Assembly: GCA_947628305.1 (NCBI GenBank)
Contig: CANQZG010000014.1
Span: forward strand, 1-64,000
Source of the DNA: an uncultured Muribaculaceae bacterium
GTDB lineage: Bacteria; Bacteroidota; Bacteroidia; Bacteroidales; Muribaculaceae
Direction: 5' to 3'
Length of the DNA: 64,000 nt
A program made the translations under genes and the position numbers. The notes under the pieces are model-generated. The model did not search any database. It worked only from the letters and a program-made list of their open reading frames with translations, and had not been told where the DNA came from. Below are positions 16,090 through 24,822 of this stretch, in pieces. The number at the start of each line of letters is the position of its first letter. Position 1 is the stretch's first letter.

Positions 16090-16119
16090 TTGACAGGTAA
16101 TATCAGTTTGTGGTATAAT
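16090..16119 (+). promoter_or_regulatory. sigma-70-type promoter of the second plus-strand accessory cluster
   Basis: TTGACA (16090-16095), 18 bases ending TTTGTGG, TATAAT (16114-16119), followed by GAGGAGGGAT. Spacer and downstream bases are close to those of the promoter at 1977. Confidence 0.85.
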
Positions 16120-16139
16120 ACGCATGAGGAGGGATTTAT

Positions 16140-16853
16140 ATGGATAATTGGAGAAAAGAAACTGGAATTTTCCCATTTGTTCCTGATGACGCAGACATAG
16201 GCGGTTTAGGAGAACTAAGAACGCTTAATCCAAAGGATAAATTCGATAGACAAGTTGGATTTTCAGCGGCAGATAGACCATTTTGGAGTGCTGTTTGTGA
16301 AAGAGGCGCAGAACAGTTAATAAGTTGTTATAGATATGATGATAATGCGTTCACACGAGACGCATTTATGGAAATGTGTAGGCATTGTCCTCATTCAACT
16401 TTTATAGAAACTCGTTTTGACACAATTCGTTCTTCTGGGCTAATCCTACCTGTTGAGCAAAGTTCTATAACAGAACCGTATTTTATCCTCAAACGATATA
16501 AGAATAATGTTTGTGACCCCGCTGTTGCTCATGCCTATGTCTATTTTATTTCCGATGGTGAATATGTAAAAATCGGAGCCGCAAACAATCCAGTAAATCG
16601 TCTTAGCGATTTGCAAGTTGCAAATTCAAGGAAACTTGAACTTCTTTGCGTTATTCCAGTAAAAGACAGGGAAAGTTGTATTGACCTTGAAAGCCGTTTG
16701 CATGGAGTTTATAGAATTAGGAAAGTCCGTGGAGAATGGTATGACATTTTGAAACTTATAGATTTAGATTCATTCAAATCTGTTTTTCCTGCAAATGTGT
16801 TCAATCAAGATGATGATTTTGAAGATTCTGACGAGTTTATGGAGGTATCTTAA
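16140..16853 (+). CDS. GIY-YIG/T5orf172-type domain protein
   Basis: A 237-residue protein. Residues 131-215 carry AYVYFISDGEYVKIGAANNP, then a conserved basic residue after NPV and W-Y-D near the end, the T5orf172/MUG113 form of the GIY-YIG nuclease fold. The first 120 residues include C..C (MCRHC) and may be a specificity domain. It heads a nine-gene accessory cluster. Nuclease activity is plausible but unproven. Confidence 0.75.
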   Translation: MDNWRKETGIFPFVPDDADIGGLGELRTLNPKDKFDRQVGFSAADRPFWSAVCERGAEQLISCYRYDDNAFTRDAFMEMCRHCPHSTFIETRFDTIRSSGLILPVEQSSITEPYFILKRYKNNVCDPAVAHAYVYFISDGEYVKIGAANNPVNRLSDLQVANSRKLELLCVIPVKDRESCIDLESRLHGVYRIRKVRGEWYDILKLIDLDSFKSVFPANVFNQDDDFEDSDEFMEVS

Positions 16854-17065
16854 TGACAAATCTCGATTACTGTGAAATGTGGTATCGGCTCAAAGAAAAA
16901 CTGGACGCAAGAAAGAAAACGCTTATAGCAAGAAGGGATGGCATGGATATTGGTTCACTTGACCGTGTTATTACAAATGCGGAATTTACTGAATTGGATT
17001 ATGTACTTGCAGAAATGGAAGAATTAAAAATGCAAAATGAAACGGAGGCGCAACGCAATGGATAA
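16853..17065 (+). CDS. small helical protein
   Basis: A 70-residue, mostly helical charged protein. Its ATG overlaps the stop of the GIY-YIG gene and its end overlaps the next start, so it is translationally coupled. Function unknown. Confidence 0.6.
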   Translation: MTNLDYCEMWYRLKEKLDARKKTLIARRDGMDIGSLDRVITNAEFTELDYVLAEMEELKMQNETEAQRNG

Positions 17066-17303
17066 TAACTTTACTTTTTCTGCTAAACGGCTGGATAATG
17101 GTGATGAAGTCCGCTCTATGACAATCGTTCGTGGTAAGCGTATTCTACACGATAAAACTGAGGGCGAATATGAGATTTTCATGACAAACTTTGGTGATAA
17201 GGTCAGCCTTATATTTGATGATGATGGGAATGTGGTTGCAATTTATGGCAAGTTCTATCGTGTTGACCCGGATAGCATTGAGCCGGTCATGCAGGAGGAT
17301 TGA
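17058..17303 (+). CDS. small beta-rich protein
   Basis: An 81-residue protein starting at ATG 17058 behind ACGGAGGCG. The sequence alternates polar and hydrophobic residues with acidic turns (FDDDGNVVAIYGKFYRVDPD). No family recognised. Confidence 0.6.
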   Translation: MDNNFTFSAKRLDNGDEVRSMTIVRGKRILHDKTEGEYEIFMTNFGDKVSLIFDDDGNVVAIYGKFYRVDPDSIEPVMQED

Positions 17304-17305
17304 GT

Positions 17306-17602
17306 ATGAGATTGATTGATAAAGATAGTCTTTTAGAGCAATTCAAAATTAAAAACACAGATGAATTAAAGTTTGATGGTAGTATTGAAAGTATTTGCCG
17401 TGTTTACTTTGATAAATTAGCAAATATGTTCATTGAGAAAGCACCAGAAATTGACGCTACCCCTGTAAAGCATGGGATGTGGGTATACGATGACTTTGAT
17501 GGAGACGGATTGGATTATCAGTGTTCTGCTTGCGGACGCTATACAAGACAAGCCTCAAATTATTGCCCAAACTGCGGTGCAAAGATGGATTTGGAGGACT
17601 AA
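17306..17602 (+). CDS. zinc-ribbon protein (MRLIDxD...YCPNCGAKMD type)
   Basis: A 98-residue protein starting at ATG 17306 behind GGAGGATTG. It begins MRLIDKDSLL, has PVKHGMW mid-way, then CSAC and YCPNCGAKMD. This is a widespread small phage family whose C-terminus is a zinc ribbon; function is unknown. A paralogue lies at 33651-33923. Confidence 0.75.
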   Translation: MRLIDKDSLLEQFKIKNTDELKFDGSIESICRVYFDKLANMFIEKAPEIDATPVKHGMWVYDDFDGDGLDYQCSACGRYTRQASNYCPNCGAKMDLED

Positions 17603-17607
17603 TAACA

Positions 17608-17823
17608 ATGCGGATTATTGATGAAGATGAAAATGAATATAAAAAAATATGGCGTGAAATGAAAGAAATTCTAAAAAAATTTATCACATTAAATGCCGAG
17701 CAAATTAGAATCCATAAAGATGATGAAACGTCTTATTGGTTTTATAAGGGTAGACATGAAATTTCTTCGTTCCTTTTGCTTTCTATGTATAAATTGGAGG
17801 GGAGTGTAAAAGAAAATGGATAA
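17608..17823 (+). CDS. small helical protein, YWFYKG family
   Basis: A 71-residue helical protein with the conserved text SYWFYKGRHE. The gene at 30904-31113 has CYWFYRGKQE in the same position, so they are paralogues kept in two parts of the genome. Function unknown. Confidence 0.6.
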   Translation: MRIIDEDENEYKKIWREMKEILKKFITLNAEQIRIHKDDETSYWFYKGRHEISSFLLLSMYKLEGSVKENG

Positions 17824-17992
17824 TGAGCGTTGCGAAATGATGTGGGATAGTTTAAGCGAATTTATTGAAAAAGAATTAGATACGTTTTCTCCTTATGAAG
17901 ATAGTTCTCTTTACGCAATAGCAGTTTGCCGAGAACTTAGAACAATACAAGGAAAAATGGACGAATTATATTATACGTTTTCGGATGATTGA
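17816..17992 (+). CDS. very small acidic protein
   Basis: A 58-residue acidic helical protein starting at ATG 17816 behind GGAGGGGAG, overlapping the end of the previous gene. No family recognised. Confidence 0.55.
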   Translation: MDNERCEMMWDSLSEFIEKELDTFSPYEDSSLYAIAVCRELRTIQGKMDELYYTFSDD

Positions 17993-18084
17993 GCATGGAA
18001 GTTGTTATGCTATCTGAAAGTTGGTTTATGACCGATTCTGCTTATGAATACGCTCTAAATAAGGCAAAAGAAGGAGAGATAAAG

Positions 18085-18315
18085 ATGAGAGAAACAATAG
18101 AAATCATCAATAGAAAACTTGAAGAAGCATACAAGCATATCAAGCCATATATGGATAGAAAGAATTGTCCGCAGTTATATGATATGTGTGCTTACTGTGA
18201 GAAATGGTGTGGTGATGAACACAACTATAAAGATTGTGAGAATATGCCTTGCTTCAAAAATTGGCTTGCTTATGTGTATCTTAAATGGGAAGCAAGTTTT
18301 GAGAATGGAGAATAA
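18085..18315 (+). CDS. Cys-rich small protein
   Basis: A 76-residue protein starting at ATG 18085 behind AAGGAGAGA. The frame is open from 17995 but only 18085 has a ribosome site. It contains CAYCEKWC followed by two further Cys, consistent with metal binding. Function unknown. Confidence 0.55.
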   Translation: MRETIEIINRKLEEAYKHIKPYMDRKNCPQLYDMCAYCEKWCGDEHNYKDCENMPCFKNWLAYVYLKWEASFENGE

Positions 18316-18317
18316 TT

Positions 18318-18620
18318 ATGAAGAATAGAACAAGATGGAAACGTGTCAGAGGATTAAATATCCTCAATAAGAGATTTTTCGATTGTGGAGAATACACCCT
18401 TGGATTCTTTACTGTTCTAAAGGCGTGGCGTTGCAAGGTTTATTGTAGAAGTGCGCTTACTCCTAACGGCTCTCATTGGTTCTCAAAAGCAAAACTTCTT
18501 GTTAAAACAGATGATGGCCTGAAATTTATTGTTCCGTTCATTCCTTGGGCTAAATCAATTACATCAGCAGATGGTCAGAAAAAATGGAGCGAGTTTTACG
18601 ATGAACAACCGTGGTATTGA
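18318..18620 (+). CDS. hypothetical basic protein
   Basis: A 100-residue basic protein with aromatic residues throughout and a Trp-rich C-terminus. It follows the previous gene by two bases. No family recognised. Confidence 0.55.
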   Translation: MKNRTRWKRVRGLNILNKRFFDCGEYTLGFFTVLKAWRCKVYCRSALTPNGSHWFSKAKLLVKTDDGLKFIVPFIPWAKSITSADGQKKWSEFYDEQPWY

Positions 18621-18631
18621 AATAGATTTTT

Positions 18632-18859
18632 ATGAAAGATTTGAAGAAACTTAGAATCAGAAAACCATTAGGGACTTGGTATTATGAAAAGGTAGAATCT
18701 TGGACTGATTACGGCCCAGATGGAACTTATGATTATGTGTTATATGATGAAAATAGAAACTATGTTAGTTCGTTTGATTATTATTCTGATATGCACGATT
18801 GGATAGTAAAGGAATTTTTTGATAATTACCATAAAGGCGTGTATTCAAGGTTAATATGA
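18632..18859 (+). CDS. hypothetical Tyr/Asp-rich protein
   Basis: A 75-residue protein rich in Tyr and Asp, last gene of the plus-strand cluster before a terminator. No family recognised. Confidence 0.55.
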   Translation: MKDLKKLRIRKPLGTWYYEKVESWTDYGPDGTYDYVLYDENRNYVSSFDYYSDMHDWIVKEFFDNYHKGVYSRLI

Positions 18860-18890
18860 AAAATGCAGAGGGATTTACCCTCTGCATTTT
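18860..18890. terminator. bidirectional terminator
   Basis: Perfect inverted repeat AAAATGCAGAGGG / CCCTCTGCATTTT with loop ATTTA, with A and T runs on the two sides. It closes the plus cluster and the minus-strand terminase gene. Confidence 0.85.
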
Positions 18891-18892
18891 CT

Positions 18893-21748
18893 TTAGTCGT
18901 AGATGTAACTGAAATAGTCATCCTCATAACGGGACACGCCACTCATTGTATGCTCATACTGGATAACGGGTTCATCTACACTGTAATCTGCAAACGCCGC
19001 ATACATAGCAGATACAAAGTCATCGTGCGGTTGCTTATCGTTTGCGTACTTACCTTTATTCTCGGAGTAGTCGTTCATTTGGTAAATCAGCGTCATTGTT
19101 TCCTTTGTACCATCATTCAAAACTTTCACATCGGAGTTTTCAACCGCAAGTTCCAGCGTTTGAACAAGTTTAGCCTTATTACCAGCTTGTTCATCAAGAG
19201 GATTCTCCGTTATGCCACGTTTTGCAAACTGCCCCTCAATCGCCGTATGACCCGTTCTCAGGAAGTTAATCGGAGCATAGTTATATGTCTTGCACATAGC
19301 CGCTATAAAGTTCCACTGTTGCTCATAGTTCTTTCCGTATAGGTCAAATACACGGACAACACGGTTATCGTCTGTGCAACGGATTACAAATGCAGGACTA
19401 TCGCTTGAACTACCAGTAGCAGGGTCATAACCTCCTACATAGTTTGCAAACGGTTTAGGTTCACGCCAATTCTCAATAAACGCTTTTCTTTCTCCCGGCG
19501 CAATCTTATCCGGCCCAGTGAAGATGTTTACAACACAGTTGTCCTCAAAGTTCTTAAAAACAGTTCCATCTTCCGCTAAGAAGTCAGCGAGATAGTTAGA
19601 ACGGAATGTGCGTTCTCCGATTTGCCTACGCAGAGATTCCTCATATGTCATTTCACCATACCGGGTCTTTACAATAGAATCTGCTAATTCCTTATTGATT
19701 GGATTGCAAGTCCACGGGTATTGGCAACTCCACCAGTTGGAAGAATAGTTCGGATGGTCTTTTTGGCCAAAACAAAATAAGTCGTAAAAATCTCCCTTTC
19801 CGATGGGGCTACTGTTAATCAAGGCTTTCCCTTGCCCGTATTGATGACCAGCCCTATCTTTTTTTCTTCCTCGACCGGGGGAGTTCAAACGTGCTTCAAG
19901 GTTCGCCCATGCAAGCGCAAGGTCTTTGAAACGTGCCGCTTCGCTGATGGAGCAAAAATCTAATCCGACTCCGACCAAATCCTCACTTGCGTAGCCAGAA
20001 CGTACTTCGATTATGCCTCCTCCAACTGTTTCCATTTGGAAGTTACTATCGGAAACAGCTACTATCCATTGTTTTGGAAAGTATGCTTTTAATTCACGCC
20101 AGTTCTGTTTCGCCATCTTCTCGGTAGGAGCAAGTTGCCACCAAAGAACAGGAGGAACCATCATGGGGTCATCAATGGCTCTATTTTCATTCAAACACTC
20201 AATAAAATACTTAATTCCTATCATAATAGAGGCTTTGTCCTTGCCACTATTATGAATTAAAGTGTTAAAACAACAGTAAGTATCGTCCTCAGTAGAGAAA
20301 TTATATACCGTTTTCTTGCACTTTTCTACCGAAATTGTTTGCAATTTTGTGTAGATAGAATCATTTGTTACAATAGCAGTTACACGTTCTTTTTTATCCT
20401 CAATCTCATACCCAAGCAATCTGATAGCGTCAACTGTGCTTACATGAACGCAATATTCTCTACTTACAACTCCAGCTTCACCGTTTTTCTTAAATCTCTT
20501 TATATCTCTCTGAGCGGAAGTAATCTTTGAGAAATACCCAATCCGTGTCCATGCTGTCTGTAATTGCTGGGATAACGTCTTACTAACCGTTGTAGCGTGT
20601 AGTGTTCTTGTGTTCTTGTTTAGATACCCGTCCCCAGCATAATACCCCTTCAAGAACGCAATCAGGATATTTTCATCTGCGTTGTAGAGTATGCTGTACG
20701 GAATTTTCTTGTTCAAAGAACCGTGTCCAACCTCTTCATCAAGTTTTCTGCATATTTGCATTTTTGTGATTATAACACAGCGAGTTCCTTCTTCATCACG
20801 TTCTCTTACATGATAATGCAATCCAAGCCCATCCAAAATCCCACAAAGTTTTTGTGCTAATTCTGGTTCTTCGTAGTTAAGGGTGAATTTGCACCCCGCT
20901 CTATCCAAATAGCACCCTTCGGCACAATAAAGGCCAATCATCCATGCGGTATCTTCGTTGATAGGAATACTATCAATTTGGTTTACATAATTTTTTTCAA
21001 GTCTTTCCAGTTCCCATTTGTCACACTTAACACTACCTTTGACCCGCACCATTTTGAGATAAACATAGTTTCCCTGCGCTTGCTCGTCTACATACTTCTG
21101 GACATTCTTGGCGTAGACAAAGCGTTGGTCAACGATAGTCCGGCTCTCTTTGTTAATGGAAGTCACATAGATAGGGTGTTCATCGGTACATACAATGGGT
21201 TCAAGACCAACGCCCTTGATGGTATACAAGTCCCCATCGTATTCTTCCTGATACCGCTCCATCACTCTCTGCAACTTGCCGCTGATACCGATAACCTTAT
21301 CTCCTACTCTAATATCCTCAATAGGCTTATCTGCACCATTGATGAAAGAGCCAGCGGGTAGGCAACGGTTTCCGCAAGCAATCACAACAAATCTGTGTGT
21401 TTCAAAAGCGTCCATTACCTCCTGTTGCCATTCAAACGGCTCAAAAGGTAAGGTCGCAACTGCGATTTCTTTTTCGTCCTTCTTAATTTTTTCTTCTTTT
21501 TTCTTTGCTATCTGTTTCCTACAAGCAGGACAATTTCTGAAACTTGTATAACAATTCCTGCTACTTGAATAGACTTGCTCAAAAGTTTCGCCGCATTTAG
21601 AACAAACCGTAAACTGCTCCCCGGTAGGAGGTTCATCGTAAACGCTATCGTCCTTAATCAAATTATAAACTTTCTGTGGCTCACCCTTTTTCTGCAACAT
21701 TCTATTCTTAGCTTTTTGCTTTTTGATTTCTTTTCCGAGGTCAGCCAT
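18893..21748 (-). CDS. terL: large terminase subunit with intein
   Basis: A 951-residue precursor. The extein is about 579 residues: an N-terminal zinc ribbon (CSKCGETF, CPAC), an ATPase with Walker A GNR-SGKD split by the intein, a Walker B-like GLDFCSISEAAR, and an RNase-H-like nuclease (YVGGYDPATGSS, a late PHDDFVSAM). The intein, residues 129-500, starts with Cys and ends HN, and the next residue is Ser501. Splicing is needed to rebuild the ATP site, so packaging depends on it. Confidence 0.92.
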   Translation of the reverse strand: MADLGKEIKKQKAKNRMLQKKGEPQKVYNLIKDDSVYDEPPTGEQFTVCSKCGETFEQVYSSSRNCYTSFRNCPACRKQIAKKKEEKIKKDEKEIAVATLPFEPFEWQQEVMDAFETHRFVVIACGNRCLPAGSFINGADKPIEDIRVGDKVIGISGKLQRVMERYQEEYDGDLYTIKGVGLEPIVCTDEHPIYVTSINKESRTIVDQRFVYAKNVQKYVDEQAQGNYVYLKMVRVKGSVKCDKWELERLEKNYVNQIDSIPINEDTAWMIGLYCAEGCYLDRAGCKFTLNYEEPELAQKLCGILDGLGLHYHVRERDEEGTRCVIITKMQICRKLDEEVGHGSLNKKIPYSILYNADENILIAFLKGYYAGDGYLNKNTRTLHATTVSKTLSQQLQTAWTRIGYFSKITSAQRDIKRFKKNGEAGVVSREYCVHVSTVDAIRLLGYEIEDKKERVTAIVTNDSIYTKLQTISVEKCKKTVYNFSTEDDTYCCFNTLIHNSGKDKASIMIGIKYFIECLNENRAIDDPMMVPPVLWWQLAPTEKMAKQNWRELKAYFPKQWIVAVSDSNFQMETVGGGIIEVRSGYASEDLVGVGLDFCSISEAARFKDLALAWANLEARLNSPGRGRKKDRAGHQYGQGKALINSSPIGKGDFYDLFCFGQKDHPNYSSNWWSCQYPWTCNPINKELADSIVKTRYGEMTYEESLRRQIGERTFRSNYLADFLAEDGTVFKNFEDNCVVNIFTGPDKIAPGERKAFIENWREPKPFANYVGGYDPATGSSSDSPAFVIRCTDDNRVVRVFDLYGKNYEQQWNFIAAMCKTYNYAPINFLRTGHTAIEGQFAKRGITENPLDEQAGNKAKLVQTLELAVENSDVKVLNDGTKETMTLIYQMNDYSENKGKYANDKQPHDDFVSAMYAAFADYSVDEPVIQYEHTMSGVSRYEDDYFSYIYD
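20249..21364 (-). other. intein with LAGLIDADG endonuclease in terL
   Basis: Residues 129-500 of the terminase frame (372 residues). The first residue is Cys (CLPAGSFING), block B is TDEHP (near 188-192), and the end is CCFNTLIHN with Ser next. Two LAGLIDADG-type helices are visible (WMIGLYCAEG near 270, FLKGYYAGDG near 365), so it probably retains a homing endonuclease. Insertion lies inside the P-loop between Arg128 and Ser501, a favoured intein site because it is highly conserved. Confidence 0.9.
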
Positions 21749-21958
21749 TTAATTCACCTTCGCTCTTTTTGCAAGCCTATCTATCTTTTTGTTAATCCTA
21801 TCATACTTCTTAAAGAGTTTCAAAAGCCTTTTAGAACTAAAATTCTCGCTTTTTGTTTCTTTCTCCACAAGTTCACAAAGCACATCTGACAAATTCAGAA
21901 GATACTCAATTTTTTCTAATCTCTTTCTTTGAATTAAAATACCAATTCTCTTAAACAT
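21749..21958 (-). CDS. small basic helical protein
   Basis: A 69-residue Lys/Arg/Leu-rich helical protein immediately before the terminase gene (its stop abuts that start). A small DNA-binding packaging factor is possible from its place, but nothing proves it. Confidence 0.55.
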   Translation of the reverse strand: MFKRIGILIQRKRLEKIEYLLNLSDVLCELVEKETKSENFSSKRLLKLFKKYDRINKKIDRLAKRAKVN

Positions 21959-21962
21959 AGAA

Positions 21963-22382
21963 TTACCCCTCCACCACCGTTTTCACGCTTGTACCGTTAC
22001 CAAACTGAACTTCAAGTGCCAGTCTTTGAGCCTTACCAGACCCGTCAACGCTATCCAATCTAACGATTGTAGACAAAGTTTTATTCATCTTATCGTAAGC
22101 GTTTGCCAAAAAATTCATGTCCATGTTGGTAGTTTCTGGATTATACATTCTCTCCAACATAATGTCCATAACGTCCATTACCTTTTCTGCTTGTCGAATT
22201 TTACGCTTATCCATTTTGAGAACAGCTTGCGCTCTACGTTCTGCAAGCATATTTTTCTCATACAAATATTGAGCCTTTGTCATAGGCTCTATTTGCTCTA
22301 TCTCTACCGGCTCATTTTGTGCTTCCAGTCTTGTTTCTTCCAAAATTTTGTCTGCAAGAGCAAGTTGATTCTTTTTCGGCAT
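21963..22382 (-). CDS. helical protein, candidate small terminase subunit
   Basis: A 139-residue protein starting at ATG 22382 behind GGAGTGAT. It is helical and basic in the middle (about residues 40-75) with a beta-rich C-terminus. Small terminase subunits are of this size and lie just upstream of terL, but I see no clear helix-turn-helix, so the call rests on position. Confidence 0.45.
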   Translation of the reverse strand: MPKKNQLALADKILEETRLEAQNEPVEIEQIEPMTKAQYLYEKNMLAERRAQAVLKMDKRKIRQAEKVMDVMDIMLERMYNPETTNMDMNFLANAYDKMNKTLSTIVRLDSVDGSGKAQRLALEVQFGNGTSVKTVVEG

Positions 22383-22393
22383 ATATATCACTC

Positions 22394-23383
22394 CTATTCG
22401 TCTGCCTGTTCCTCCATGCGCTCTATCTGCTTTTTCTTTTCATATAGTTCTGGGTCACGGTATTTCAAGTCCATGCTCCTATTGAGCAAATGCAATGCGT
22501 TTGTGACGTATGTATGTAAATCCATCGTAGGTTTCCCAAGGTTATCCACATCACGATTATACAGCCATATGATTTGCTTCGCAAGGTCGAAAACATCTGC
22601 GTCAATATCCATCCTAACGGCTTCTTTAATTGTTTTATCTCTACGCTTTGCAAAAACGATTTTATCCAAATCTGTTATCACATCATAGTCCTGCAATTCT
22701 CCAACTTCGTCTAACGGATGATTCTCTACAAACTCTTTTAATGCGGCAGTAATAGCGTTTTTATGTGTCGTTCCGCTCACTCTGCACCAATCACAGAATT
22801 GGTTATAGACAGCGTTCCTATCTATTCTCTCAACATTTTTCCCCGTATTAAGCCCTACGTCCCCAAAAAATATGAAGTCCCTCGATTTCGGATATTTCTG
22901 TATGATTCTTGGTGGTGCTATCTTGATTCCTGCTTTTTTCGCTCTAATTGCGGATTGTACGAAATCAGATAACCTTTTTTTGCTTATCCCAAAGCTGATA
23001 ACGTATCTCCACTTATCGCTTGTTACCAGTTTTGTCTTTTTCTCAAAGCACTCGATGATTCCTGCTACCGGGGCCAGCCTTGCATTACTGCAAAACTTAT
23101 TTAGTCCAACGTCAATGAATGTATCTACGTTATAGTTCCAAAAGTTAGCAAAGTCAGGCGTACCGTATTTCTTATAGAGTTCATAAACGGTATCAAAAGC
23201 GTCTTTTCTAAGTTTCTGGCATTGATACTCAGACATAAATAATGCTGGGTCTTTTTTGTTTCTCAGCAGATAGAAGATACCGAAATGAGTTGGTGGTACA
23301 TCTTCGTCCCTGTTAGACAAAAGAGGGGGAACGTAATTCTTCCCCCTCTTAGGCCGTTTCCACTTGAATTTCTCAGTTGCCAT
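22394..23383 (-). CDS. hypothetical protein of the packaging region
   Basis: A 329-residue protein starting at ATG 23383. The N-terminus is very basic (KFKWKRPKRGKNYVPP) and the rest is helical with Cys pairs (FCDWC). It lies between a zinc-ribbon gene and the terminase genes. The second half contains MDLHTYVTNALHLLNR. No family recognised; DNA binding is likely from charge. Confidence 0.6.
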   Translation of the reverse strand: MATEKFKWKRPKRGKNYVPPLLSNRDEDVPPTHFGIFYLLRNKKDPALFMSEYQCQKLRKDAFDTVYELYKKYGTPDFANFWNYNVDTFIDVGLNKFCSNARLAPVAGIIECFEKKTKLVTSDKWRYVISFGISKKRLSDFVQSAIRAKKAGIKIAPPRIIQKYPKSRDFIFFGDVGLNTGKNVERIDRNAVYNQFCDWCRVSGTTHKNAITAALKEFVENHPLDEVGELQDYDVITDLDKIVFAKRRDKTIKEAVRMDIDADVFDLAKQIIWLYNRDVDNLGKPTMDLHTYVTNALHLLNRSMDLKYRDPELYEKKKQIERMEEQADE

Positions 23384-23750
23384 TATCCTTCGCCTTGTAT
23401 TCGATTGTGTAGGAACTCTCCCCACGCTCTACGGCTTCCTTGCAGTTGTTGTAAAGTTGCTCGTTATTGTTTGCAAAGCAATCAAGGCAAATTTTACGGG
23501 TCGTATACATGGTATCAGCACCGCAAAGAATACAAGTGCCATGCCGTTCCGTATTCCACTTAGAACTGACTTGTCCAGCGCAGAAACCCATAAGAGCGTC
23601 AATGTAGTCCGTCACAAGCACAGTCTTACCGTTTGAAACGCTCATAGACCTTTTCGCTCGTTTTGGCTCCGTTTCTACGCTATCAGTCTGCTCCACGATA
23701 ATATTATCGCTGTTAAAAATCGTCTGACTTTTCTTATGCTTAGTAGCCAT
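23373..23750 (-). CDS. zinc-finger protein
   Basis: A 125-residue protein with CxxC at two sites (CILCGAD, CLDC) forming a likely zinc ribbon in its second half. The N-terminal 40 residues are charged and probably disordered. It overlaps the neighbouring start and stop. Function unknown. Confidence 0.65.
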   Translation of the reverse strand: MATKHKKSQTIFNSDNIIVEQTDSVETEPKRAKRSMSVSNGKTVLVTDYIDALMGFCAGQVSSKWNTERHGTCILCGADTMYTTRKICLDCFANNNEQLYNNCKEAVERGESSYTIEYKAKDNGN

Positions 23751-24270
23751 ATTTTCTTTCCTCCCAATAGTATTTTGTAAATTCCCTCATTCCATCACCT
23801 GGTTTATATGCCGGATAATAGACCTGTCTGAAATAGTCCTCTGTATCTTTGAATGAGCAAAAATCATCAATGTCGATTTCTCCGCATTTGATTAGGTACA
23901 TGAAAGCGATAGCGGGGGAACGGCTCTCACCTTTATTGCACACAATCAGGACTTTTCTCCCAAACAGTTTTTCTTTACCGATAAAGTACAACGCCTTATC
24001 AATAACCTCTTTCGGAATAAAATCCTTAGTCCTTGCGTCAATTAAATTTAGATACAATGCGTGGCTTCTTTCAGCATACAGATATTCAGGCTCGTCTTTG
24101 GGCATAGAACGGCCTGTATAGCCCTCCTGCTCCGCCCCCTGTATCTTTGCATACCTACGATGTAAAGGCTCCTTGCAGGCTCCGAGAATTGCGAAGTTGA
24201 CGATTGCCGGCCCAAGTGCGTTATAGTCATCCATGCTACCAACATAAAGGTTCTCAATAATCTGCTTCAT
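23740..24270 (-). CDS. dual-specificity phosphatase-like protein
   Basis: A 176-residue protein with VLIVCNKGESRSPAIAFMYL at residues 107-126: Cys111 and Arg117 form the CX5R active site of cysteine-based phosphatases, followed by the typical Ser and a helix. An aspartate that could serve as acid lies upstream near LIDAR. Phosphatases of this class are unusual in small phages; the substrate may be a host phosphoprotein or a nucleotide. Confidence 0.75.
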   Translation of the reverse strand: MKQIIENLYVGSMDDYNALGPAIVNFAILGACKEPLHRRYAKIQGAEQEGYTGRSMPKDEPEYLYAERSHALYLNLIDARTKDFIPKEVIDKALYFIGKEKLFGRKVLIVCNKGESRSPAIAFMYLIKCGEIDIDDFCSFKDTEDYFRQVYYPAYKPGDGMREFTKYYWEERKYGY

Positions 24271-24276
24271 AGTATC

Positions 24277-24822
24277 TCACCTGTCATAGCGGAATGTGTA
24301 GTCCTGATACTTAAATGGGTATTTCAGCTGCTTCCCGCAATGCTTATAAATCTGTCTTACATCAATAAAATTCTTTTCAGCCGCTTCTTTCACGCTTGGG
24401 TAACTATCAATTATATTCCCATTTTTATCCACTTTCAATACTGGCCTACGATTAAATTTACCGCCAGTCCGTTTCCCTACTTCTTTTCTGGTCGTAAAGA
24501 ATAAGTTGTAGATGTTGTTGTTTGTTTGGCAGTTATCTCTATGCCCGATAATCATACCTTCCGGGGTTTCTCCGAGAAAAACAGAAGCGATAATTTTATG
24601 GACATAAACATTTTCACGCTTTCCATTTTCGTTTCTCAAAACCACGGATGGGCAATGCGCCATACCGCCACGTCTACAAGGTTTCAGAATAAGTGGAGTT
24701 TCCCTTTTCTTATTCCTGCTCGTTTTCCATGAGCGAATATCCCCTTCTGCGTTTGCTTCATACCATCCGCCATATCCGGGGACTGGGAACCATTCATCTT
24801 TAGAAAACGCTGTCCTTGTCAT
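24277..24822 (-). CDS. NUMOD4-HNH homing endonuclease
   Basis: A 181-residue protein. The N-terminal NUMOD4 motif is EWFPVPGYGGWYEANAEG followed by IRSW. The HNH core includes VYVHKIIASVF, then IGHRDNCQTNNNIYNLF. The C-terminus (YPSVKEAAEKN) is a NUMOD1-like DNA-binding helix. A free-standing homing endonuclease, overlapping the next gene start. Confidence 0.9.
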   Translation of the reverse strand: MTRTAFSKDEWFPVPGYGGWYEANAEGDIRSWKTSRNKKRETPLILKPCRRGGMAHCPSVVLRNENGKRENVYVHKIIASVFLGETPEGMIIGHRDNCQTNNNIYNLFFTTRKEVGKRTGGKFNRRPVLKVDKNGNIIDSYPSVKEAAEKNFIDVRQIYKHCGKQLKYPFKYQDYTFRYDR

